A stretch of 59,399 nucleotides of DNA from Bacteroidota bacterium (GTDB taxonomy: Bacteria > Bacteroidota > Ignavibacteria > SZUA-365): NCBI GenBank assembly GCA_029907355.1, contig JARYLZ010000010.1, positions 1 through 59,399 on the forward strand, written 5' to 3'. Shown piece after piece: positions 38,501 through 45,777 of the stretch (positions within the stretch are counted from its first letter, which is position 1; the number at the start of each line of letters is the position of its first letter). The notes under the pieces are model-generated. The model was not told where the DNA came from. It did not search any database and was given only the letters and a program-made list of their open reading frames with translations. A program made the translations under genes and the position numbers.

Positions 38501-39293
38501 ACACGATGTCCGTCATCCGCCCATCGAGGATGAGGTCCCACGTTTCGCCGCCGTCTGTGCTCTTGTAGATCCCTTCCTGCGCTGCGTCGCGCACACCGTC
38601 GGGAATGGCGACGTAGAGAGTGTTCGTGTTGACGGGGTCTATGACGATATCGCTCGCCCGGGCATAAGGGGGCAGCGTCGACCCTCCGATGAGGCGCCAT
38701 GTCGTCCCGCCGTCCGTGCTCTTCATCATACCGCCGCCGTCGAACATGTGTTGTCCGAAATTCGCCTCGCCGGTGCCTGCGTATACGATATTGGTGTCCA
38801 CCGGGTCGATCGCGATGGCACCCATCGCCTGGGCGGGCCAATCGTCGGAAACGGAGTGCCAGCTTCTCCCCCCGTCGTGACTCCGCCATGTCCCCCCGTC
38901 CGCTGCACCGATAAAGATCGTCTTCGGGTTTTTCGGGTTGACCGCAGCGGCGAGGATGCGGCCACCGATGTTGAAAGGACCGACATTGCGCCACACCGCC
39001 GCGTTTTGGACACCGTTTCTCCCCCCGCGGGCGGACTGCAGCTTCGCGCGGGCTTTGAGGAATGCTTGGGCACGTGCGCCGACGGGGATTTCACCGCCCG
39101 GGTAGATACGGCGGGTCAAAAAATACTCGATTCGCGCTTGCGGTTTCGATTCATGCATAACCGCACCCTCCCTGCCGGGGATCGCGGCTCCGGGGTCGCG
39201 GGGCGTCGTGGTCTGTGCTTCAGCAACGTGGACCCCGAGTGGAAAAACGAGGAATGCAACGAACAAGACGATGCAGGTTCCAAGGCCTTTCAT
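35523..39293 (-). CDS. Large secreted Asp-box (sortilin/BNR-like) propeller protein with T9SS sorting domain
   Basis: 1256 residues from ATG 39293 (GGAGGGTGAC just upstream; an ATG 14 codons earlier is less likely). Signal peptide about 1-26. I count 17 Asp-box motifs of the S/T-x-D-x-G-x-T/S-W type between about 115 and 1130 (for example SHDGGRSW, STDGGTTW, TSDGGTTW, TTDGGLSW), enough for two or more VPS10/Ycf48-like propellers. A putative immunoglobulin-like domain (PIFLSSPDTTTLEKGQPF) interrupts them near 775-860. The C-terminus (AYPNPVTASDAAVLPFTIS, VNGVYYYTVSAG) is a T9SS sorting domain. It is a surface or secreted protein of unknown ligand; this class is related to exo-glycosidase and photosystem-assembly propellers but lacks their catalytic residues as far as I can see. 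Confidence 0.8.
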   Translation of the reverse strand: MKGLGTCIVLFVAFLVFPLGVHVAEAQTTTPRDPGAAIPGREGAVMHESKPQARIEYFLTRRIYPGGEIPVGARAQAFLKARAKLQSARGGRNGVQNAAVWRNVGPFNIGGRILAAAVNPKNPKTIFIGAADGGTWRSHDGGRSWHSVSDDWPAQAMGAIAIDPVDTNIVYAGTGEANFGQHMFDGGGMMKSTDGGTTWRLIGGSTLPPYARASDIVIDPVNTNTLYVAIPDGVRDAAQEGIYKSTDGGETWDLILDGRMTDIVLNPKNPNVLYTVSSAVYSGGVVPRTGLFVTSDGGTTWEKRDIGVPDTLMGRTSITICPSYPDVLYLGVSELTGTGRTQLLGVFKTTDAGLTWSRLPVPFDYMVSQGWYDNIVGVHPTNPDIVYAGGVKLIRSSDGGMNWERIPDQGFGGLLHVDQHAIEFNPENPDEVYIGNDGGFYILRDEGKTVIKSDLGLSITQFIGGAMHPTSDAYLLGGTQDNGTMTTSSAPMWETTLYGDGGNGAVNPRKPNVVYTTMETLKFWRSEDFGRTWTQAMGSMPLDQSLFYIDFAMDMTDPDVLYLGTYKMYKTTNGGDSWRMLRDCFFPTGTGSCYYISAVSVAPYDGRYVFAGATGGMVGVSQDGGQTWSIVRDSLPLAYCSSVRSFEPGVVYATYSRYGVEKVWRSTDWGNTWRSINGDLPDIPVNDIIRLDGKLIIGTDIGCFISEDEGRSWLLFGVGMPTVSVQKLRYSPGTGTLRAITHGRGMYDLAWNQPPPAAPIFLSSPDTTTLEKGQPFLYAPVVSASPPATFRLLDAPSGAIVDTVLGFVRWSGNESRAHFTLEARNSVGSAVQVFSVETRETAQADWRIVHSEPMETQVYTIVAPPPFARSADVLWVGRDSAVVSRSTDGGVTWQDFQLPGTKGMALALFAFDRDRIVAGTRSGQLFKTTDGGRSWRVVLSDIAALFGDIHFWNENEGIIFSRHDRDSADVYLTRDGGETWEKTGPRIFAPSWWLGFSPTITFIDRQCGWVAAINQGQSIPRDAAILRTTDGGLSWTSVTAGTRFVSDIGFLSPLKGFCVDPVYGRVRRTINGGISWITSYYPMNGSRPVAVHCDSAKQIVWIVTDSLAWVSTNEGNTWTQTRMVPTGAIQTAVFDREGRGWAVSRTGVVQALARNPISTVEHGSTLPSGLRLGYAYPNPVTASDAAVLPFTISTSSHVTLTIHDCTGRQVVRLVDDTLPSGDHVAVWEPGKAVNGVYYYTVSAGSRRAVGRIVLMR

Positions 39294-39577
39294 GTCACCC
39301 TCCGAGCGAAACTTCACATGAAAAAGAATGTACACGAAAACGGGAAAAGTGAAAACTCAAACGAACGCGTGAACGGGTTCGATCATCCGTGACACCCGTG
39401 CCGTCGGGGTAAGACATCGGCATCCCCTTCCATCATCGTCGGATTCGTTTCCGAATCGAGTCCCGGCTGCATCGGTCAGATGGCGGCAAGGGAATGATCT
39501 GGAACGATCGATCATCGAACCACTGCTCGATCCGTAGATATTCGGATTCGAAGAAAAAACGCGACGACGAATCCTTT

Positions 39578-40867
39578 TCAGAAGGGAACATGCTCTTCAC
39601 CCGACCGCCGTTCGCTCAACGAGCGGTACGGAAAGAGGAGGACGCGCAAGCCGATCAGGGGGACCATCGGTAACGCGTATTTTTCCCATGTCTGGTAACT
39701 CCAGGCCATCAGCACGAGAAAGGAGAATACGGCGAGGTCTAAGAGGAGTTCATCGGGAGCATCGACCGTACCGCGGACATTTCTCGCGACCGAGCCGCCG
39801 AGTGCAAGGAGGACATGCAGACCGGCAAGAAAACAAATGAACCACACGGCATGAACGGCGATATTCTCGCGGAGCACCGACACGAGAAAGCGGTGGAACA
39901 AGCCGACGGTTTCGTACCGGCTGTACAGCAGGGCGGCTTCGGACGGCGCGATGGGAGCGAGAAAATAGATGAGGGAAAGGGCGACAAGGAAAAGGTGCGT
40001 CCGTACACCGAAGCGGAATACATTCGCACGCATGACGATCACGGGGAAACAGAAAACAGGGATGAGCGCTATGTACAACGTGAGATTGCGCGCGTGAAAA
40101 GCGACGGGGCTCGTCCCATCGAAAGGTACGAGAGCTCGAGGGGGAGCGATCCCTCCCCACGCCGCCATGAGCCCGGCCAGCGGAAGTGCGGACACCGCGG
40201 AAGCAATCGCGAGAGAGAGGAAACGCCGGTCTCGTGTGCGGACGAACCGAAACAGCGTGAAAAGAAAAACAGCAGCGACGAGAAACGCTGCGTATTGGCG
40301 CGCGAGAAGTGCTCCTGTGGAAGTGCAACAGAGCCACACCGCCTTGCCGCGTATTGCCGCCCATGTCGCGAGGAGAAGGAACAGGATCATCGTCATGTCG
40401 GTATAGACGAAGAAACTCAACCCTGCACCGTACGGATTCAGGAGAAGCAGGAAGGGGAGGAAGAAGGATTCTCGCCCGGAGCCAAGAACAGTACGGGCGA
40501 GAAGATGGAACACCAGCCCTGTCGCGAGGGCGATGAGAAGAGAAAGGCATCGCAGCGAGCCGAGATCGAATCCGAAAACAGTACCCCAACCTGCGTAGAG
40601 CAGGAACACGAGAGGCGATGCGCCTGCGTCGTAATCGACCACCGCTGCAGGCCCTCGCGAGGCGAAGTCGTTGATCACACGCAGGAAATGGCACTCGTCG
40701 GCCCAGCAGGGACGATCCCACCCGATCGACCATGAAACGGCAAGCAGAACGACGGCGTAGACCGCGGCGAATACTGCCGGTTTATCCCATCGAGGGCTTA
40801 GGGCCATTTCGCTCATCACCACTCCATCTCGGGATTCATGGACCTCCGCGTTAGACGGCAGAGACAT
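39578..40867 (-). CDS. Multi-pass membrane protein, GT-C glycosyltransferase-like
   Basis: 429 residues, about ten transmembrane segments. The first external loop carries WADECHFLRV with the Asp-Glu pair expected at the catalytic site of GT-C enzymes that use lipid-linked sugars. Later, NPYGAGLSFFVYTDMTMILFLLL resembles ALG10/PMT-like transmembrane stretches. The donor and acceptor are not identifiable. It is unlike the GT-C-like protein at 3.0 kb in detail. It sits between the Asp-box protein and an NlpC/P60 hydrolase on the same strand. About 280 bp upstream of the Asp-box gene and downstream of this one (39294-39577) contain no gene. Confidence 0.6.
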   Translation of the reverse strand: MSLPSNAEVHESRDGVVMSEMALSPRWDKPAVFAAVYAVVLLAVSWSIGWDRPCWADECHFLRVINDFASRGPAAVVDYDAGASPLVFLLYAGWGTVFGFDLGSLRCLSLLIALATGLVFHLLARTVLGSGRESFFLPFLLLLNPYGAGLSFFVYTDMTMILFLLLATWAAIRGKAVWLCCTSTGALLARQYAAFLVAAVFLFTLFRFVRTRDRRFLSLAIASAVSALPLAGLMAAWGGIAPPRALVPFDGTSPVAFHARNLTLYIALIPVFCFPVIVMRANVFRFGVRTHLFLVALSLIYFLAPIAPSEAALLYSRYETVGLFHRFLVSVLRENIAVHAVWFICFLAGLHVLLALGGSVARNVRGTVDAPDELLLDLAVFSFLVLMAWSYQTWEKYALPMVPLIGLRVLLFPYRSLSERRSGEEHVPF

Positions 40868-40974
40868 GATACGGCATTTCTCCCATTGAAGGGAGAATCC
40901 CTCGCGCGATTCGCCTCACAGGGAGGTCGCAGTCCGGGAAGAGCTGCTGCTACCGGCGCCGAAGCGCCGCGGTA

Positions 40975-41748
40975 TCAGTTCGAGAAGACGTTCGCGGTTT
41001 GAATATGGTTCTGCCGGCCCGCGATGAAGCGACCGCCCCACCGGAACCTTTCCGTGTAGTACCCCTCCGAGATATGCGAATATATGACGCCGCGGCCGGT
41101 GGAGGAATGAGCGAAAACACCGTTGCCGAGGTATACGCCGACATGGCCGATCCGGTTGGATTTCCTGTTCCTGCCGCTAAAGAATACCATGTCCCCGAAT
41201 TGCAGGCTGTCCACCGAAAAGATCGGTGTGAAACGCGCTGCCTGCACATGGGATGAGCCCGCGAAGGTCGTCCTCAGAGTAGCACTCATGACGGCGGACG
41301 TGAAACCGGAACAATCGACACCTCGCGATGTCGACCCTCCATACCGATATCTCGTGCCCAGCCATTTGTCAATGTTCCGCAGGAGGTCATACCTCAGGAA
41401 CGGGTCGGCGAACGGCGAACGGCTGTCGAAAGTCACTGGAACGGAGATGTACGAGAAACCTTTGCCTTTTACCTTTGTTTCGTGAATATCGGCGATTTCC
41501 GGCAGGTATTCGCGAAGCACAGTGATCGCTTGCGGCTTATGATTTCTCGATTTCCTCCTGTTCGACTTCCTTTTACTCTTCGTTACCCTGTGTTTCCGCC
41601 TTTCGGATATTTTCTTTATTTTAACGATTGCACGAGTCGCAGTCTTCTTGGTTCCTTTTACCGTCGTCGCGCCGCTTTCTTGAACTGCCATCCCCAGGAA
41701 GAGCATGGCGAGAACGACCGGTAGAAACCTCAGGGGGAATTTCCTCAT
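40975..41748 (-). CDS. NlpC/P60 family cell-wall endopeptidase
   Basis: 257 residues with AGGAGATCT before the ATG. Signal peptide 1-27. A very lysine/arginine-rich segment (about 32-75) follows, then the NlpC/P60 domain: GTRYRYGGSTSRGVDCSGFTSAVM with the catalytic Cys, GDMVFFSG, and RIGHVGVYLGNGVFAHSS with the catalytic His. Family enzymes cut gamma-D-Glu-meso-DAP or similar peptide bonds in peptidoglycan. The basic linker could tether it to the wall or to LPS. A hairpin (40952-40972) follows the stop but lacks a T-tract on this strand. Confidence 0.88.
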   Translation of the reverse strand: MRKFPLRFLPVVLAMLFLGMAVQESGATTVKGTKKTATRAIVKIKKISERRKHRVTKSKRKSNRRKSRNHKPQAITVLREYLPEIADIHETKVKGKGFSYISVPVTFDSRSPFADPFLRYDLLRNIDKWLGTRYRYGGSTSRGVDCSGFTSAVMSATLRTTFAGSSHVQAARFTPIFSVDSLQFGDMVFFSGRNRKSNRIGHVGVYLGNGVFAHSSTGRGVIYSHISEGYYTERFRWGGRFIAGRQNHIQTANVFSN

Positions 41749-42111
41749 AGATCTCCTCTCTCATGAAACATTGATGATAAAGATGATGATGGAAGCTCGA
41801 TGGGTTTTAATAGGCCCTGAATAGAGAAGCTACAGATTGAGATAAATCGAGTCAATATTCTAAGTCTTTAATTTGCACATTCCTTTTATTATCAACGATT
41901 TAGGTTGTGTGCCCTTAAAAAATTACAGATTTTCTCTCTCGTTTTGAGAAAAAGCGTCGTGAAATATTTCATCGTTGAATGAAAAGGACCGCTCCATACA
42001 TAAAAATCCCATGAGCAGAAAATGGACACAATACTTTTAAATCTTAGAAGAGACCGGCGGTTCAAGTGCGGTATTCCATGTGCATCGTGTTTCACAAACG
42101 TTCGAGAAAAC
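41749..42111. other. AT-rich divergent intergenic region
   Basis: About 360 bp, clearly lower in GC than the rest of the window, between divergent NlpC/P60 and Omp28-type genes. It contains the ribosome site of the NlpC gene (AGGAGATCT) and runs up to the promoter of the plus-strand gene. No RNA gene or conserved open frame was recognised. Confidence 0.4.
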
Positions 42112-42113
42112 TT

Positions 42114-42144
42114 TTGACTTGCGGATAAGAGAGCATTACCTTTT
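42114..42144 (+). promoter_or_regulatory. Bacteroidota-type promoter of the Omp28-type gene
   Basis: TTTTG at 42112-42116 (TTG 42114-42116), exactly 20 nt, then TACCTTTT at 42137-42144. Transcription would start near 42151, about 20 nt before ATG 42171. Confidence 0.55.
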
Positions 42145-42170
42145 ACAATCTAACCTAACGGCGTCCTTTC

Positions 42171-44336
42171 ATGAGTTCTTTTCTCGACAATCATGCGCTA
42201 TTTCCCATGCCACGGAATCTTTTTCTCCCAATATTCTCCAATCGTTCCTTTCGTGCGCTCGCCGGGGTCCTCTTCGTCGCTTCGCTGGCCACGGCGTCGA
42301 GCCAAACCTACACGTACAATGTATCCAAAGGTGCAAGGCCTTTCATTGCGGAGATGAGACCCAATGCCGTCCTCGTCTACCCCCCGCCGAAAGACGATGT
42401 CCTCTCCGAATGGGTACCCCTGCCCTTCTCTTGGAATTTGTACGGGTCGCCCGTCACGGGCTTTTTCATCAGCGACAACGGGTATATCACCTTCGACGGT
42501 ACGGCGGTCTCGAGCGACCCGCAGAACAGGGCTCTCCCATCGCCCGACGCCCCGCGCAGTGCGATCTTCGCGTTCTGGGAAGATCTGCACACGGAATCCG
42601 GTTTTCCTCAATGGAGCAACGAGGTGAGGACACTGCTGTGGGGGACTGCGCCGAACCGTGTTTTTGTCATTATGTGGATCGGGGTCGTCCCGCACGGCGT
42701 CGGGTTCTCTTCGTCGAACACGCTTTCCTTCGCCATAGCTCTGCACGAGGGAGGTGACTTCGAAATCATCTTCGTCGGGGGAAACACGAGTGTCCGTTGT
42801 TCCGCAGCGATCGGCGTTCAGAACGCCGACGGCACGATCGCGACACAGGTTCCCGGCAGTCCCGATATCCCATACCCCGCTGTGACGGCCGACCCATCCG
42901 ACGATATCGGCTATCGCTTCACATGGTCGAATACCGCCTTGGATCTCGGGATATACGAGTGTTCCCTCCCACCGACCGTGACGATTGGCATACCGCAAAC
43001 GATTAGGGGAACGTTGAAAAATTTCGGTTCGAGAGAGATCACCGGTTTCGACATTGTATACCGGGTCGATGGAGGGCCAGAATTCCGCGACAGCGTACGT
43101 GGGATCCGAATTGGGACGAATGAAACGCTTGCGTTCTCGCACGTCTCCCTGTGGACACCCACCGAAGCGGGCCGCTTCCATGACGTGCTCGTGACGGTGG
43201 GAAACGTCAACGGGCAAGGACTCGACGAGAACCCGGCAAATGATTCCACCTCCATGCGCATTTTCACGATCCTGGGGAAGAGCGGGGAAAAACACGTGCT
43301 GGTGGAGGAATTCACCGGGACATGGTGCGGCTGGTGCCCGGACGGCAGCCTGCAGATGCAGGCGATCCAATCCGCAGTACGGCAAGCGGTCCTCGTTGCG
43401 ATTCACGCCGGCGGTGTCGATTCCATGATTGCACCGGAGGGTGCGAACCTGGCATCCGCATTCACACCCTCCTACCCACAAGCGATGGTGGACAGGGTGC
43501 AGTTCCCCGGTCAGTCGAAAGTACCGATCAACAGAAGCGGGAATGCATGGCTCTCACGCACACTGGAACGGATGCAGGCTGCAACCCCCGTGACGGTCGG
43601 TATAGCCCCCGCGTACGACCCGGCGACACGGAAGGTGACGGTGGATGTGACCGTGCGCTTCGAGGATTACGTTCCCCCCGGCGAGGATCTCCGCCTCCAC
43701 GTGTTCATCGTAGAAGACCGGGTGGTCGGGACGGGACCGGGGTGGGACCAGACGAATTATTACAGCAATAATTCGTGTTTCCCGACCCATCCCTATTACG
43801 GCGAGTCCAACCCCATCGTCGGTTTCATGCACAGGCATGTTCTCCGCGCATCGCTTACCGGTGTTTGGGGGATCCCCCTTCAACAGGAGTATTCGCCGGG
43901 GTCTACGCGGACCGAGCGGTTCACGAAGGTTCTCCAAAGAGCGTGGAAGGAACAGGATATCGTGTTCGTCGCCTTTGTAGGCAGACATGACTCGGCGATC
44001 ACACAACGGTCGGTGCTCAACGCCGCAAAAGCCCCTCTGCTCGTGGGGACCTTCGTCGAGTCTTCGACACCTTACTCATTCCAGACCGGCGAGATTTTTC
44101 CCAACCCGTCTCATGGGACGGTGTTTCTTCCTATCGAGACCGGGTCGGAGACCCGCGTTCGCGTTGAGATCTTCGACGCCATCGGGCGGCTCGTCACCCC
44201 CGTTCACGATGAGATTCTTCGGCCGGGCCACCACCTGATTCAGGTCCCGTTCGCCCCCTCATCGTACGGTATGCACTGGGTACGCATCGAGAGCGGTGAC
44301 CGTATCACGGTGAAAGCCGTAGCGATAACACCCTGA
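42171..44336 (+). CDS. T9SS-sorted protein with Omp28/thioredoxin-like domain
   Basis: 721 residues; ATG 42207 (MPRNLF) would give a more typical signal peptide, ending near ATASSQ. Domains: an N-terminal beta domain (about 50-250; FFISDNGYITFDG, FAFWEDLH), a CARDB-like adhesion domain (about 255-355; LKNFGSREITGFDIVYRVDGG), an Omp28-type thioredoxin-fold domain (about 375-620) opening with HVLVEEFTGTWCGWCPDG and a CGWC redox pair, and a T9SS sorting domain (about 640-721; GEIFPNPSHGTVFLPI). It should be surface exposed or released. Whether CGWC is redox active outside the cell is unknown. A GT2 gene starts 7 nt downstream. Confidence 0.8.
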   Translation: MSSFLDNHALFPMPRNLFLPIFSNRSFRALAGVLFVASLATASSQTYTYNVSKGARPFIAEMRPNAVLVYPPPKDDVLSEWVPLPFSWNLYGSPVTGFFISDNGYITFDGTAVSSDPQNRALPSPDAPRSAIFAFWEDLHTESGFPQWSNEVRTLLWGTAPNRVFVIMWIGVVPHGVGFSSSNTLSFAIALHEGGDFEIIFVGGNTSVRCSAAIGVQNADGTIATQVPGSPDIPYPAVTADPSDDIGYRFTWSNTALDLGIYECSLPPTVTIGIPQTIRGTLKNFGSREITGFDIVYRVDGGPEFRDSVRGIRIGTNETLAFSHVSLWTPTEAGRFHDVLVTVGNVNGQGLDENPANDSTSMRIFTILGKSGEKHVLVEEFTGTWCGWCPDGSLQMQAIQSAVRQAVLVAIHAGGVDSMIAPEGANLASAFTPSYPQAMVDRVQFPGQSKVPINRSGNAWLSRTLERMQAATPVTVGIAPAYDPATRKVTVDVTVRFEDYVPPGEDLRLHVFIVEDRVVGTGPGWDQTNYYSNNSCFPTHPYYGESNPIVGFMHRHVLRASLTGVWGIPLQQEYSPGSTRTERFTKVLQRAWKEQDIVFVAFVGRHDSAITQRSVLNAAKAPLLVGTFVESSTPYSFQTGEIFPNPSHGTVFLPIETGSETRVRVEIFDAIGRLVTPVHDEILRPGHHLIQVPFAPSSYGMHWVRIESGDRITVKAVAITP

Positions 44337-44343
44337 AGAGGAC

Positions 44344-45387
44344 ATGGAACCGGCGTCTCTGCATTCCCCGGGGGCGAGCGCATCGATTTTCACATCCTTC
44401 GTCGCATATGGAGCGGAACATCGGGAACGCGAGTCCATCGCCGCTTTTCTCGCGGAGTGTGATGCGGAGGGTCTCGAATCCCGCGTTGTGATCACGGACA
44501 ATTACGAACGATACACGCAAGGGGAACTCGAAAGACTTCGCGAGGAGTGGTGCGAAGGGCCTCTTCACGCCGCCTGGTTTTCCATGGACATGTCGGAGAC
44601 CGATGAGACGCTGCCGGAAAGCGGCTCGTCTTTTCCCAACTCCCGCGTCGTGTTTTTCCCGACGCTCTCGAACCTCGGGTACGCACGGGCGCATAATCTC
44701 GCCTACCGTCTCGGGGGCGGTTCAGGATACTCCGCCTTCCTTGCGGCCACACCGGACGTGCGCATCGAGACACCGGGCGGCATCCGAACCCTCCTAGCGA
44801 GGCTGGAAGCCGAACCCGACGCGGGCGTCGTGGGACCGTGCATTGTCGACGGCAACAATAGGCGGCAGGGACCTTTCCGTTTCCAGGGGGCCGCTCAAAG
44901 GTACGGCCCATTGCTCGCTGCACCGCTCGTGCGTCTCGCCACGGGTTCGTACTTCATCGATGATACGATCCGATCACCGCGCCGCGGCCCGGTGTATCGG
45001 CTCATGGGGTGTTTTCTCCTTTTCCGCCCACAAGCGTTTGAAGCTGCGGGCGGTTTCGACCCGCAGACCTTCCTCTATGCCGAGGAGAGCATCATCGCCG
45101 AACGGCTCCATTCCGTCGGGTTCCGATGCCACTATGAGGATTCCGTCACGGTTCGCCACGAAAAGGGAACGACGATCGGTTCCCATTTCGACTCTGCCGA
45201 ATCTTTGCGCCTGCGTTTCGAAAGCGATATGATCTACTACACGGCATACGCAAAGTCTTCGCGTATCGGGACAGCGATCGCGCGTGCCGGCATGTGGATG
45301 TTCCTCCGGGTGTGGCTTCCGCTGCACGGTGTCCTGCATTCCTCACGTCCAGCGGCAAGAACGCACGGGAAAAGGAGGGGAACGTGA
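44344..45387 (+). CDS. Family 2 glycosyltransferase, rhamnosyltransferase (WbbL)-like
   Basis: 347 residues starting 7 nt after the Omp28-type gene, so probably co-transcribed. Soluble GT-A fold with FTSFVAYGAEHRERESI at the start, FPTLSNLGYARAHNLAYRLGGG (the WbbL-type N-x-G-x-x-x-A-x-N segment), and GCFLLFRPQAFEAAGGFDPQTFLYAEE, where EE stands in for the usual ED. This fits enzymes adding a deoxy-sugar such as rhamnose to LPS or glycolipid acceptors. A hydrophobic stretch near 310-330 may attach it to the membrane. The sugar is inferred from family only. Confidence 0.8.
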   Translation: MEPASLHSPGASASIFTSFVAYGAEHRERESIAAFLAECDAEGLESRVVITDNYERYTQGELERLREEWCEGPLHAAWFSMDMSETDETLPESGSSFPNSRVVFFPTLSNLGYARAHNLAYRLGGGSGYSAFLAATPDVRIETPGGIRTLLARLEAEPDAGVVGPCIVDGNNRRQGPFRFQGAAQRYGPLLAAPLVRLATGSYFIDDTIRSPRRGPVYRLMGCFLLFRPQAFEAAGGFDPQTFLYAEESIIAERLHSVGFRCHYEDSVTVRHEKGTTIGSHFDSAESLRLRFESDMIYYTAYAKSSRIGTAIARAGMWMFLRVWLPLHGVLHSSRPAARTHGKRRGT

Positions 45388-45426
45388 CCTTGATAGGCGT
45401 GACTTCGGGTCTTCGACACTCCCGCT

Positions 45427-45456
45427 TTGCATTTGTGGAGGAGTTATGTAGGTTGC
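45427..45456 (+). promoter_or_regulatory. Probable promoter of the cobalamin riboswitch transcript
   Basis: TTTG at 45426-45429, 19 nt, then TAGGTTGC at 45449-45456 (two mismatches to TAnnTTTG). It lies immediately upstream of a hairpin and the aptamer. Confidence 0.35.
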
Positions 45457-45458
45457 TG

Positions 45459-45483
45459 CTCGCGACGGGAACACCGTCGCGAG
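45459..45483 (+). repeat. Perfect 10-bp hairpin at the 5' end of the riboswitch transcript
   Basis: CTCGCGACGG (45459-45468) pairs with CCGTCGCGAG (45474-45483) around a GAACA loop. It precedes the aptamer by 5 nt. No T-tract follows, so a role as 5' mRNA stabiliser or in aptamer folding is as likely as termination of the upstream gene. Confidence 0.5.
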
Positions 45484-45488
45484 TATGC

Positions 45489-45644
45489 GTTGCGGTTATC
45501 CCGTACCGGCGGGAGAGGGAATGCCGTGGGAATCGGCAGCTGCCCCGCAACTGTAAGCAGGCGAAAACCGCGCAGGTGCCACTGGACATATCCCGGGAAG
45601 GCGCGCGGTTGAAGTAACCCCTGCGAGCCAGGAGACCGACCGCA
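45489..45644 (+). promoter_or_regulatory. Cobalamin (B12) riboswitch aptamer
   Basis: The closing P1 stem GTTGCGGT (45489-45496) pairs perfectly with ACCGCAAC (45637-45644). Inside are GGGAATGCCGTGGGAATCGG, the conserved CTGCCCCGCAACTGTAAGC core (from about 45540), and the B12 box GCCAGGAGACC (45625-45635). These are the defining elements of the cobalamin riboswitch class. It sits directly upstream of a terminator and a BtuB-type receptor gene, so it should shut off B12-uptake genes when adenosyl- or other cobalamins are plentiful. Confidence 0.95.
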
Positions 45645-45709
45645 ACGGTTCACCCAGGGCCTTCGCGGGTGAGGACCGGTGAGTGATTCCGGAAAATCCG
45701 GCATCCCCA

Positions 45710-45738
45710 CCCCGACGCAGAAACTGCGCGGGGTTTTT
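45710..45738 (+). terminator. Terminator of the B12 riboswitch expression platform
   Basis: CCCCG and CGCAG arms (45710-45720, with A45715 bulged) pair with CTGCG and CGGGG (45724-45733) around an AAA loop, followed by TTTTT. It lies 65 nt after the aptamer and 40 nt before the receptor ATG, so control is by transcription termination. Confidence 0.85.
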
Positions 45739-45777
45739 CATGTTCCTCTCCTTGCGCGGACCCGCACGATTCCTCTT

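Noticed and set aside
40952-40972. Hairpin after the NlpC/P60 gene as an intrinsic terminator
   Set aside because: The stem is bulged and no T-tract follows on the minus strand.
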